Shown here in pieces: positions 7,298 through 13,965 of a stretch of DNA of 22,864 bases. Source of the stretch: an uncultured Fusobacterium sp. (GTDB lineage: Bacteria > Fusobacteriota > Fusobacteriia > Fusobacteriales > Fusobacteriaceae); NCBI GenBank assembly GCA_900542625.1, contig UQOH01000032.1:1-22864 (forward strand), written 5' to 3'. The notes below the pieces were generated by a model, which saw nothing but the letters and a program-made list of their open reading frames with translations, was not told where the DNA came from and ran no database searches. The translations under genes and the position numbers were made by a program. Each line of letters opens with the position of its first letter. Within the stretch, counting starts at the first letter, position 1.

Positions 7298-7501
7298 AAG
7301 GCTGTTGCTTTAAAAATAAGAATAAAATTCTCTTCGTAAAAATTTTTGCTATTAATATTGCTCACAAAACTAAAATTCATAAACTCGTGACTTCGTCACT
7401 CAAACAGTATGAATTTTTGAGTTTTGCTTGCTGCATTAATTACGCAAAATATTTTTAATCTCGATAATTTTATTCTTATTTCATTTCTATGCAACAGCCT
7501 T
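7298..7501 (-). terminator. yebC terminator stem with a very large loop (interrupted terminator)
   Basis: AAGGCTGTTGC (7298-7308) and GCAACAGCCTT (7491-7501) form a perfect 11-bp GC-rich stem. On the minus strand the second arm is followed by TTTTATATAATT, as in a rho-independent terminator, and the first arm starts 25 bases past the yebC stop. The loop is 182 bases and holds palindromic element copy 2. Because that element is itself self-pairing, the stem could still close. An ordinary terminator that received an insertion in its loop is the simplest reading; this is inference. Confidence 0.6.
7314..7481. repeat. Long imperfect palindromic intergenic element, copy 2
   Basis: The outer arms AAATAAGAATAAAATT (7314-7329) and AATTTTATTCTTATTT (7466-7481) are perfect 16-bp inverted repeats. 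Internal stems are CAAAACT (7365-7371) with AGTTTTG (7420-7426), AAAATTCAT (7372-7380) with ATGAATTTT (7409-7417), TTTTGC (7344-7349) with GCAAAA (7444-7449), and an apical hairpin GTGAC-TTC-GTCAC (7387-7399). It has the same conserved ends and blocks as copy 1 (5025-5188) and the same orientation, but the stem segments differ with pairing kept. On the minus strand it lies just past yebC, and its last arm is followed by TTTTTAAAG, so it may add terminator activity. Confidence 0.82.
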
Positions 7502-7525
7502 ATTTTATTTTTATAAGCAAATTAA

Positions 7526-8278
7526 TTAATCAAGTTGTTCCATGATTTCATCAGGAATTTCAAAGTTTGAGTAAACTTCCTGAACATCATCAAGATCATC
7601 TAAAGAGTCATAAAGAAGTACAACTTTTTTAGCTACGTTTACATCGTTTATAACTACTTTGTTTTCAGGAATCATTGTGATTTCTGCTTCTTCATATTTG
7701 TATCCTGCTTCTGTTAATGCATCTAATACACCTTGGAAAGCTGCAGGATCTGTTAATACTTGAAACTCATCTGCTTCTTCAACGATATCATCTGCTCCGG
7801 CTTCTAATGCAACCATCATGAAATCTTCTGAATCTTCTACATTTGCTGCAGGAACAATGATTTCTCCTTTTCTGTTAAACATCCAAGAAACTGCACCGTC
7901 TGCACCAAGATTTCCTCCTTTTCTAGAGAAAGTCATTCTTACTTCAGATGCTGATCTGTTTTTGTTGTCTGTTACAACATCAACTATGAAAGCTGTTCCT
8001 TCTGGTCCATATCCTTCATATCTCATTTCTATATAGTCTACACCTTCAAGTTCTCCAGTTCCTTTTTTGATTGCTCTTTCAAGGATATCTTTAGGCATGT
8101 TTCCTGCTTTTGCTTTTTCTATTGCAAGTCTAAGTCTTGGGTTGAAGTTTGGATCTCCTCCACCCTCTTTAGCTGCTATTGTTAATTCTTTTCCTAATTT
8201 TGTAAATAAGCTTGCTCTTTTTTTATCCTGAGCACCTTTTCTGTGTTGGATATTATTCCATTTACTATGTCCTGACAC
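7526..8278 (-). CDS. yebC: YebC/PmpR family protein (TACO1 homologue)
   Basis: The 250-residue full-length protein starts with the signature SGHSKWNNIQHRKGAQDKKR (residues 2-21). It continues with the KAKAGNMPKD and YEGYGPEG segments and DNKNR-SASEVR, all typical of the family. Members were first described as DNA-binding regulators; more recent work on YebC2 and TACO1-type members supports a role in translation, helping ribosomes through proline-rich stretches. Which role applies here cannot be told from sequence. The start codon is GTG, chosen because AGGAGG lies 7 bases upstream and the conserved N-terminus begins right there. The gene has its own promoter (8324-8352) and a terminator-like stem downstream (7298-7501). 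Confidence 0.95.
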   Translation of the reverse strand: MSGHSKWNNIQHRKGAQDKKRASLFTKLGKELTIAAKEGGGDPNFNPRLRLAIEKAKAGNMPKDILERAIKKGTGELEGVDYIEMRYEGYGPEGTAFIVDVVTDNKNRSASEVRMTFSRKGGNLGADGAVSWMFNRKGEIIVPAANVEDSEDFMMVALEAGADDIVEEADEFQVLTDPAAFQGVLDALTEAGYKYEEAEITMIPENKVVINDVNVAKKVVLLYDSLDDLDDVQEVYSNFEIPDEIMEQLD

Positions 8279-8323
8279 GAGATTTCCTCCTATTAATATT
8301 AAATTAAAATATTTTTCCTTATT

Positions 8324-8352
8324 ATTTTATCATATGAGATAATTTTTTTCAA
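8324..8352 (-). promoter_or_regulatory. Sigma-70-type promoter of yebC
   Basis: On the minus strand, TTGAAA (8347-8352), a 17-base spacer and TAAAAT (8324-8329). The -35 box lies 5 bases past the stop codon of the cyclo-ligase gene. The spacer includes a short TTATC/GATAA inverted repeat that could act as a weak upstream terminator. Confidence 0.6.
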
Positions 8353-8356
8353 TAAT

Positions 8357-8929
8357 CTAGAACTTCATAATTTTACTTTCTGTTATAAGAATATGAATTT
8401 TTTCATCATACTCTTCTCCAAAAAACCTGTCATCTACCTGAAAATCATAAGCCAGAGATATTTTTAAAGGTTTTGTTTCTTCAAAAGAATTTAAAAATTT
8501 ATCATAATATCCTCTTCCGAAACCTATTCTCTCTCCTCTTGTGTTAAATGCCACTCCGGGAACAATAACAATGTCTATATTCTTTTCTGTAAAATCATTT
8601 CCTTTGGATTCCAGAATTCCAAAATTTCCTTTTTTAAACTCTCTATTAAGCACAACAGGAATTATTCTGCTTTTATCCTCTGAAACCCTTGGGATAAGCA
8701 CAGTTTTTCCCATTTCGATAAGCTTTTTATTAATCTCTCCTGTTGACACTTCATTTTTAAAATCCATGTAAGACATTATTACCTGAGCTTTTTCAAGGTA
8801 TGAAAATGTATTTTCAAAAAATCTTTTTATAATCTGAGAACTTAGTTTTTCTTTTTCCCCTTCTGAAAGATTTTCTCTTTTCTCTCTTATATCTTTTCTT
8901 ACAATAGATTTAATATCTTTGTTACTCAT
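8357..8929 (-). CDS. 5-formyltetrahydrofolate cyclo-ligase
   Basis: Converts 5-formyl-THF to 5,10-methenyl-THF with ATP, returning stored folate to one-carbon metabolism. The 190-residue length fits the family. The basic N-terminal RKDIREKR (11-18), FGILES (103-108) and the C-terminal signature VPGVAF (123-128) followed by GERIGFGRGYYDKFL (132-146), which binds ATP and substrate, are all intact. Its ATG overlaps the end of the upstream UDG-like gene by 8 bases (ATGAGTAA), with AGGAG inside that gene as ribosome binding site. It is the last gene of a three-gene unit with the UDG-like and YycJ-like genes. No clear GC-rich terminator follows; yebC has its own promoter next to it. Confidence 0.93.
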   Translation of the reverse strand: MSNKDIKSIVRKDIREKRENLSEGEKEKLSSQIIKRFFENTFSYLEKAQVIMSYMDFKNEVSTGEINKKLIEMGKTVLIPRVSEDKSRIIPVVLNREFKKGNFGILESKGNDFTEKNIDIVIVPGVAFNTRGERIGFGRGYYDKFLNSFEETKPLKISLAYDFQVDDRFFGEEYDEKIHILITESKIMKF

Positions 8930-9509
8930 TATCTGCTCCTAAAAGCTGTTTTACTGCTTTTAAATCATTCCAGAAATCAAGAGCGACTTTTGATTTTTTA
9001 CCGCTGCTGTCCCTTGATTTTTTTGTAAAGTTTACATCATAAGTAACTATAACTTTTATATTTCCTCTCCAATTCTGCACTTCCCCGCGGATTTCTCCCA
9101 TATTAACCTCTTTTTCAAAAAGAAGTTCTCCTATGTCCTGTCCCAATGCCACAATTATTTTAGGCTGAATAAGAGCAATCTGCATATCAAGAAGATCTTT
9201 CATTTTTCTTTGTTCATCTTCAAAAAGCTCTCTGTATTTCATCTTATTTTTTGTAAGAGTTGTAATATAATAATCTTCAGGTGTTATATCTGCTATATCA
9301 CACAGTTTTATTAAAAACTCACCGCTTGAACCTACTGCAACTTTCAAGTCTGCTGTTTCATAAAGTTCTGCATCATCACCTATAAAAAGCACTCTTGCAT
9401 TTTTATTTCCGCTTCCAAGGAGAATTTCCTCGTCCTCTTTCAATGAATTTAGTCTGTGCATAGTCCCTATTTCAAATCTCAGTTCTTCCCATAGCTCTTC
9501 TTTTTCCAT
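8922..9509 (-). CDS. Uracil-DNA glycosylase-like protein, degenerate motifs
   Basis: The 195-residue protein follows the layout of family 4/5-type uracil-DNA glycosylases but lacks the usual active-site residues. VLFIGDDAELYETADLKVAVGSSG is laid out over residues 40-63 where active members have GEAPG and PFVGRAG. TTLTKNKMK (83-91) stands for TNVVKCRP, IIVALGQDIGELL (118-130) keeps the ALG helix, and YDVNFTKKS (157-165) stands where HPS normally sits. Only one Cys (C70) is present, so the 4Fe-4S cluster of family 4 cannot form. It is probably not a standard uracil glycosylase. I chose the second Met because AGGGAGG lies just upstream of it; a start 21 bases earlier (9530) would overlap the upstream gene by 11 bases. 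It overlaps the cyclo-ligase gene by 8 bases. Confidence 0.72.
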   Translation of the reverse strand: MEKEELWEELRFEIGTMHRLNSLKEDEEILLGSGNKNARVLFIGDDAELYETADLKVAVGSSGEFLIKLCDIADITPEDYYITTLTKNKMKYRELFEDEQRKMKDLLDMQIALIQPKIIVALGQDIGELLFEKEVNMGEIRGEVQNWRGNIKVIVTYDVNFTKKSRDSSGKKSKVALDFWNDLKAVKQLLGADNE

Positions 9510-9519
9510 AGTTCCCTCC

Positions 9520-10302
9520 CTAAATTTCATACAATTCTGTTACTTCGTCCTGACGAGCTATCTCCACAGGTATATTTATATTAAATCTTCCCAATTCCTG
9601 ATGAATTGTTCTTGATACTATATCAAAATTATTGCTGTCTTTGCTTACGTGAGCAAGATAGATTTTCTTTAAATCATGGTGATAATTTTCACACACAAAT
9701 TTTGCTGCATCATTGTTTGAAAGATGCCCGTTTCTGCTTTTTACTCTGTCTTTCAAATCCCATGGATAACTGCATTCCATAAGCATTTTGTAATCATAAT
9801 TTGACTCGATTATCATTATGTTTACATTTCTGAAAAGCTCTCTTACTCTGTTGTCCACATATCCTATGTCTGTTGAAATTCCAAGAGCCTTTCTGCTTAT
9901 TGTTCCCTCTATTCTGAATCCCACAGTTCTTTTTGCATCATGCATAACATCAACAGGAAGAACCTTTACTTTTTCGTTAAGAACAAATGTTTCGTTATCA
10001 ATAAAAATAAGGTTGTTTTTTTCTATTTTTCCAAGTTTTCCCTCACATACAGAATAGCTTTCTTTTGTTATATACACAGGAATATTATGTTTTCTTGATA
10101 AAATTCCTGCTCCTTGAATATGATCTGTGTGCTCGTGGGTAATAAGAATTCCCTGTATCTCCTCTATATTTTCATTTATTTCTTTTAATCTGCATTCTAT
10201 TTTTTTTCCGCTGAAACCTGCATCAACAAGAACTTTTACTCCGTCCACTTCTACGAACGTAGAATTTCCGCCGCTTCCGCTTCCTAATATTGATACTTTC
10301 AT
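9520..10302 (-). CDS. MBL-fold metallo-hydrolase, YycJ/WalJ-like
   Basis: The 260-residue metallo-beta-lactamase-fold protein has the metal-binding set: GSGSGGNST (7-15), THEHTDH (55-61) with the H-x-H-x-DH motif, ISTDIGY with the bridging Asp near residue 144, ESNYD near 166, GHLSN near 193, and a late LAHVSKDSN segment. This set and length match YycJ/WalJ proteins, which in Firmicutes are linked to the WalRK region and proposed to be DNA-acting nucleases. No WalRK genes are nearby here. No signal peptide, so cytoplasmic. It is the first gene of a unit with the UDG-like and cyclo-ligase genes, and has a promoter at 10345-10372. Family call firm; cellular role less so. Confidence 0.88.
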   Translation of the reverse strand: MKVSILGSGSGGNSTFVEVDGVKVLVDAGFSGKKIECRLKEINENIEEIQGILITHEHTDHIQGAGILSRKHNIPVYITKESYSVCEGKLGKIEKNNLIFIDNETFVLNEKVKVLPVDVMHDAKRTVGFRIEGTISRKALGISTDIGYVDNRVRELFRNVNIMIIESNYDYKMLMECSYPWDLKDRVKSRNGHLSNNDAAKFVCENYHHDLKKIYLAHVSKDSNNFDIVSRTIHQELGRFNINIPVEIARQDEVTELYEI

Positions 10303-10344
10303 TTTATCCCTTTCTCAGTCACTTATTTTTTCCACAATTTTCTA

Positions 10345-10372
10345 ATTATATTATATCATAAAAATAATTCAA
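10345..10372 (-). promoter_or_regulatory. Sigma-70-type promoter of the yycJ-like gene
   Basis: On the minus strand, TTGAAT (10367-10372), a 16-base spacer and a perfect TATAAT (10345-10350). A second TATAAT overlaps at 10350-10355. It lies about 43 bases before the ATG, between that gene and the terminator at 10395-10429. Confidence 0.6.
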
Positions 10373-10394
10373 TCAAAAAAAGAATATAAAAAAA

Positions 10395-10429
10395 TAAGAA
10401 TAAAATTTTCTTAGAAAATTTTATTCTTA
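10395..10429 (-). terminator. Rho-independent terminator of the hydrolase-mlaA operon
   Basis: A 16-bp perfect stem, TAAGAATAAAATTTTC (10395-10410) and GAAAATTTTATTCTTA (10414-10429), has a TTA loop. On the minus strand it is followed by a run of T (TTTTTTTATATTC). It begins 16 bases past the mlaA stop. Its outer 12 bases (AAGAATAAAATT) match the arm of palindromic element copy 2. Confidence 0.85.
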
Positions 10430-10445
10430 ATTTTAACGTGAGGGG

Positions 10446-11291
10446 TTACTTTGTATTTTCAAGTTCTTCTGCTGCAGATCTCAGCTTTTCTTTCTGGTTT
10501 CTTGTACTGATGTGTTTGTTTCTTTTTTCTACAAGATCATTATATTTTTTGCTTAAAAATCTCATATATTCATATTCAAACACATAATCTGATTCCATAA
10601 AGTATATACTGTTGTCTGCTTTTACTGAAAATCCATAAAGTGCCAGCATATAATAATCTGAGAAATCAATATGCACAGGGTGGTATACATCCATTTCAGC
10701 CACAGCATAACCATTTATCCCCAATGCAACAGAGTCTCTCAAATTGCTAGGTCCTAAAAATGGAATTACAACATAAGGTCCTCTTCCCACACCATAATAT
10801 GCTAAAGTCATTCCAAGAGTTTCTTTATGCTTTGGAAGCCCTATGCTTGTTGCAGGGTCAAAAAGCCCCAAAAGCCCAACTGTACTGTTTATTCCGAATC
10901 TCAAAACAGTTTCTATTCCGTCAGTGAATTTCAGCTGTAAAAATGAGTTAAGTGCATAACCTATATTTTCAAAGTTAGTAAAAAAGTTGCTGAATCTCTT
11001 TTGGAAAAAATCAGGAGTGTAATATTTATATGTTGTTACCATTGGCTTTAAAAGATATCTGTCTGCCATTCCGTTAAAATAATAAATTCTTCTGTTAAGG
11101 GGTCCTAAAGGATCATCCATTCCGTAAAGAACAGCCAGTTCCTCATTAATCTCTTTTTTCTGCACATTTTCAATATTATAGCTGTGATTTATATCATCTC
11201 TGAAACTATGCTCATCTTTTACTTTGGCACTGCTGCACCCTATCAGAAGATAAGCAAGAAGGAGTGCTGCTATTTTATTTTTTACCTTCAA
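10446..11291 (-). CDS. mlaA: MlaA (VacJ) family outer-membrane lipoprotein
   Basis: MlaA proteins sit in the outer membrane and take mislocalised phospholipid from its outer leaflet, passing it inward to keep lipid asymmetry. The 281-residue protein has a lipoprotein signal (hydrophobic stretch, lipobox LIGC, lipidated Cys 19). It has the family landmarks DDPLGPLNRRIYYFN (59-73), INSTVGLLGLFDPAT (134-148) and YYGVGRGPYVVIPFLGPSN (165-183), plus a charged helical C-terminus after about 235. The start codon is TTG, supported by GGAGGT 7 bases upstream inside the preceding gene; the reading frames overlap by 17 bases. It is co-transcribed with the alpha/beta hydrolase and closed by the terminator at 10395-10429. 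The inner-membrane Mla transporter genes are not in the window. Confidence 0.93.
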   Translation of the reverse strand: MKVKNKIAALLLAYLLIGCSSAKVKDEHSFRDDINHSYNIENVQKKEINEELAVLYGMDDPLGPLNRRIYYFNGMADRYLLKPMVTTYKYYTPDFFQKRFSNFFTNFENIGYALNSFLQLKFTDGIETVLRFGINSTVGLLGLFDPATSIGLPKHKETLGMTLAYYGVGRGPYVVIPFLGPSNLRDSVALGINGYAVAEMDVYHPVHIDFSDYYMLALYGFSVKADNSIYFMESDYVFEYEYMRFLSKKYNDLVEKRNKHISTRNQKEKLRSAAEELENTK

Positions 11292-12552
11292 CTAACTTAC
11301 CTCCTTTCATAAAATTAAGCATATTTTTAACATTTTCATAGTAGAACATATTTCCGCAGTGTCCTCCATACGGATAAACAATTATTCTGCCCTTAAATAC
11401 GTCTTTTAGATAATTGATATTTTCTTTTGTAAGAATAAGTTCATCTCTGTTTGTAACAGCCATAATTTTATCAGATTTACGAAGATAATCTTCAATTACT
11501 TTAAGGTCTGTGTATTTTATCAGAGTATCTGCTGTCAGACTCTCTCCATATTTTTCTTTGTAGTATGGTACAGCAAGTTTCTCCATGTATTCTTCAAAGT
11601 CTGCAAAATTTATCTTTTCAAAATATCTTCCCATATCCTCGTATTTTTCTATTTTTCTGTCAACATAAATTCCTCTTTTATTTGCTGCATCTGTAAGGAA
11701 ATTTATATCAATAGCATTCAATCTGAAAACAAGTCCGATTCCCACTTTCAAATCTCTGTCTGTTATTCCCAAAGCTCTCAGAACTTTTTCAGGATTCTGC
11801 TTTTTAAGAGCTTCTTCATTGCTCTTTCCTGTAAGTGCTGCCATATTGTCTGTAAGAACATTTACCCTTACAAAAAGATTTTCAATATTTCCTCCAATAG
11901 CATCATCAAACATATTGTCAAGAAGCATTGCTGAAGTATAAAGATTTACAGCAGGATTTACTAAAAATACCCTTTTAAAATTAAAATCTTTTTCTGTTTC
12001 GTCAATATACGAAAGGATAGCTGAATGTGTAGCTCCAAGACTGTATCCCATTAAATAATAATCAGAAATTTCTGCCTTTTTCTCTACAATTTCCTTGATT
12101 CTGTTTATTGCTCTGTATAAGTCCATACCATCATTCATAAGAATTCCCGGCATTTTATCATAAGATAAAGATACCACGGAGTTGGTGTTCATAGTTGATG
12201 AAACTCCAACAACGTGGTATCCTGCTGTATAAAATATTCTTTGGAAAAATTCTGTTTTAAGGGAAGTTGCTGATGAACCAGTCCCTGAAAGAATAAATAC
12301 CAAAGGTGCTTTTTTATTCTGTAAGGCTACTGAAAATTTGTAGTCTTCCTGATATTCCAAATTGGCAGGAGTTTCTCTTGTTTTTATGAAACTTGTGCTG
12401 TATATAGAGATAGGAATTTTTTCCATGATTCCCGGGGCCATCATTGCCGAGGTTCCCAATACAGTTGCCACATATGGATTTTTAAATGGGTAATCGTATG
12501 CAGATACAATTGTCCCAAGCAAAATAAATATTGATAATATGAATTTTTTCAT
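11275..12552 (-). CDS. Exported alpha/beta hydrolase (serine hydrolase) coupled to mlaA
   Basis: The 425-residue protein has a signal peptide (KK, hydrophobic core, likely cleavage after SA at 18), so it is probably periplasmic. After a strand-rich N-terminus with SGTGSSATS (89-97), a likely oxyanion loop, it carries the nucleophile elbow GYSLG (169-173, Ser 171). It then has an acid candidate in TNRDELIL (Asp 370) and a His in GGHCGN (His 398), giving a complete catalytic triad. The substrate is not known. The 17-base overlap with mlaA, including the TTG start and its ribosome binding site, suggests coordinated synthesis and a role in envelope lipid handling, for example as an esterase or phospholipase; that is inference. 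AAGGAAGG lies just before the ATG, and a promoter is visible at 12600-12628. Confidence 0.82.
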   Translation of the reverse strand: MKKFILSIFILLGTIVSAYDYPFKNPYVATVLGTSAMMAPGIMEKIPISIYSTSFIKTRETPANLEYQEDYKFSVALQNKKAPLVFILSGTGSSATSLKTEFFQRIFYTAGYHVVGVSSTMNTNSVVSLSYDKMPGILMNDGMDLYRAINRIKEIVEKKAEISDYYLMGYSLGATHSAILSYIDETEKDFNFKRVFLVNPAVNLYTSAMLLDNMFDDAIGGNIENLFVRVNVLTDNMAALTGKSNEEALKKQNPEKVLRALGITDRDLKVGIGLVFRLNAIDINFLTDAANKRGIYVDRKIEKYEDMGRYFEKINFADFEEYMEKLAVPYYKEKYGESLTADTLIKYTDLKVIEDYLRKSDKIMAVTNRDELILTKENINYLKDVFKGRIIVYPYGGHCGNMFYYENVKNMLNFMKGGKLVEGKK

Positions 12553-12599
12553 AACTGCCTTCCTTTTAAATTTTAGTCTGTAATTTTACTTATGATTAT

Positions 12600-12628
12600 A
12601 TTCTACTAAAATTTATAGGAAAAGACAA
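12600..12628 (-). promoter_or_regulatory. Sigma-70-type promoter of the hydrolase-mlaA operon
   Basis: On the minus strand, TTGTCT (12623-12628), a 17-base spacer and TAGAAT (12600-12605), which is extended by a following TATAAT-like stretch. It lies about 48 bases before the hydrolase ATG and 24 bases past the ilvA stop. Confidence 0.5.
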
Positions 12629-12651
12629 ATTATAAATTATAATTTTAGAAA

Positions 12652-13860
12652 CTATGGTCTGATTTCAAAACCAGCTTCTTTTATAGCCACTGCTATTTCG
12701 TTTCTGTGGTGTTCGTCTGCACACTCTATAACTATTTTAGCAACTTGGTTGTTAATTTTTATTCCTGTTTTATACATAGATTGGTTTATTCTTAGGATAT
12801 TAGCTTTTTTCTCAGCTAAAACTTGAAGAACTTTAAATAATTCTCCTGCTCTGTCTGGAACTACTACGTTGAACTCAGCTTTTCTTCCTTCAAGGATAAG
12901 AGCTTTGTTTATGATTCTTTCTATCATGTTGATGTCAGAGTTTCCTCCAGAAATTACACAACAGATGTTTTGTCCTTTTTCTTGGATTTTTCCAGCTAGA
13001 AGTGCTGCAACTGGAGTTGCTCCTGCTCCTTCTGCTACTACTTTAGATTTTTCCATTAAGAATAGAATAGCTCTTGCTATATCGTCTTCACTTACTGTTA
13101 CTATTTCGTCAACATATTCTTTTATCATTTCACAAGTTAATTGTCCTGCTCTTGCAACAGCAATACCGTCTGCTATTGTAGGACTTGTTTTTATTGTGCA
13201 AGGACATCCTTGTTTTACAGCTTCAAGCATTGATGCAGCATTTTCAGCTTCAACACCAACCATTTTTACTGAAGGTTTTAATGTTTTTACAGCTTTAGCG
13301 ATACCAGAAGCGATACCTCCTCCTCCAATAGGAACTATAACCATATCAACATTTTCTAAGTCTTCGATAATTTCCATACCGATTGTTCCTTGTCCAGCTA
13401 TAACATATGGATCGTCAAATGGATGTAGGAATGTAGCTCCTGTTTCAGCTTGAATTTCACAAGCTTTGTTATATGCATCATCATAAACTGTTCCTACTTG
13501 AACAACTTCTGCTCCGTAGTTTCTTGTTGCAACAACTTTAGATAAAGGTGCTGTTCCAGGCATTACGATTGTTGATTTTATTCCAAGATTTGTAGCTCCA
13601 AGTGCCACACCTTGAGCATGGTTACCAGCTGAAGATGCTATAACCCCTCTTGCTTTTTCTTCGTCAGTAAGGTGCATTATTTTGTTTAGAGCTCCTCTTA
13701 TTTTGAATGAACCTGTTTTTTGTAGGTTTTCTAATTTGAAGAATACTTTATTTCCTGTTAAAGATTCCATAGTTGGGCATTCAACTATTTGAGTTCTTTT
13801 TACAGATCCTTTTATGGTTTCTGCTGCTTCCTTAATCATATCAAACGTTACTTTTTCCAT
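12652..13860 (-). CDS. ilvA: Threonine ammonia-lyase with C-terminal ACT domain
   Basis: Deaminates threonine to 2-oxobutanoate and ammonia, feeding isoleucine synthesis or threonine fermentation. The 402-residue protein is the short form: a PLP-dependent catalytic domain (about 1-320), with the PLP lysine in TGSFKIRGA (Lys 53), ASSAGNHAQGVA (75-86) and the phosphate-binding GGGGIASG (179-186), then a single ACT-like domain (about 328-400). That layout is common in anaerobes and Firmicutes and differs from the longer two-ACT IlvA of E. coli. Serine could also be used. AGGAGG lies 8 bases before the ATG. It has its own strong promoter (13922-13950) just past cobA-hemD. No clear terminator is visible downstream. 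The symbol could equally be tdcB; catabolic and biosynthetic roles cannot be separated here. Confidence 0.94.
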   Translation of the reverse strand: MEKVTFDMIKEAAETIKGSVKRTQIVECPTMESLTGNKVFFKLENLQKTGSFKIRGALNKIMHLTDEEKARGVIASSAGNHAQGVALGATNLGIKSTIVMPGTAPLSKVVATRNYGAEVVQVGTVYDDAYNKACEIQAETGATFLHPFDDPYVIAGQGTIGMEIIEDLENVDMVIVPIGGGGIASGIAKAVKTLKPSVKMVGVEAENAASMLEAVKQGCPCTIKTSPTIADGIAVARAGQLTCEMIKEYVDEIVTVSEDDIARAILFLMEKSKVVAEGAGATPVAALLAGKIQEKGQNICCVISGGNSDINMIERIINKALILEGRKAEFNVVVPDRAGELFKVLQVLAEKKANILRINQSMYKTGIKINNQVAKIVIECADEHHRNEIAVAIKEAGFEIRP

Positions 13861-13921
13861 TTTACATTCCTCCTAAACCAATTTATATTTTAAAAAGTAA
13901 AACTATATTGTTTTCAATCGA

Positions 13922-13950
13922 AGTATACTTTTTTTGGAGAAAATTTTCAA
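13922..13950 (-). promoter_or_regulatory. Sigma-70-type promoter of ilvA
   Basis: On the minus strand, TTGAAA (13945-13950), a 17-base spacer and TATACT (13922-13927), close to consensus. It lies 16 bases past the cobA-hemD stop and about 62 bases before the ilvA ATG. No GC-rich terminator separates the cobalamin operon from it, so some readthrough into ilvA is possible. Confidence 0.6.
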
Positions 13951-13965
13951 GTACTTTTCAATTTT

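Noticed and set aside
9510..9530. Earlier start of the UDG-like gene at 9530
   Set aside because: It would sit inside the yycJ-like gene, and the strong AGGGAGG site falls between the two Met codons, favouring the second one at 9509.
12869..13453. Long plus-strand open frame (194 codons) opposite ilvA, and similar ones opposite cobA-hemD, cbiH, cbiG, cbiT and recG
   Set aside because: Each lies fully opposite a well-supported gene, is rich in Ser/Phe/Ile as expected for the antisense of Lys/Glu-rich genes, and has no recognisable domain or good ribosome binding site.
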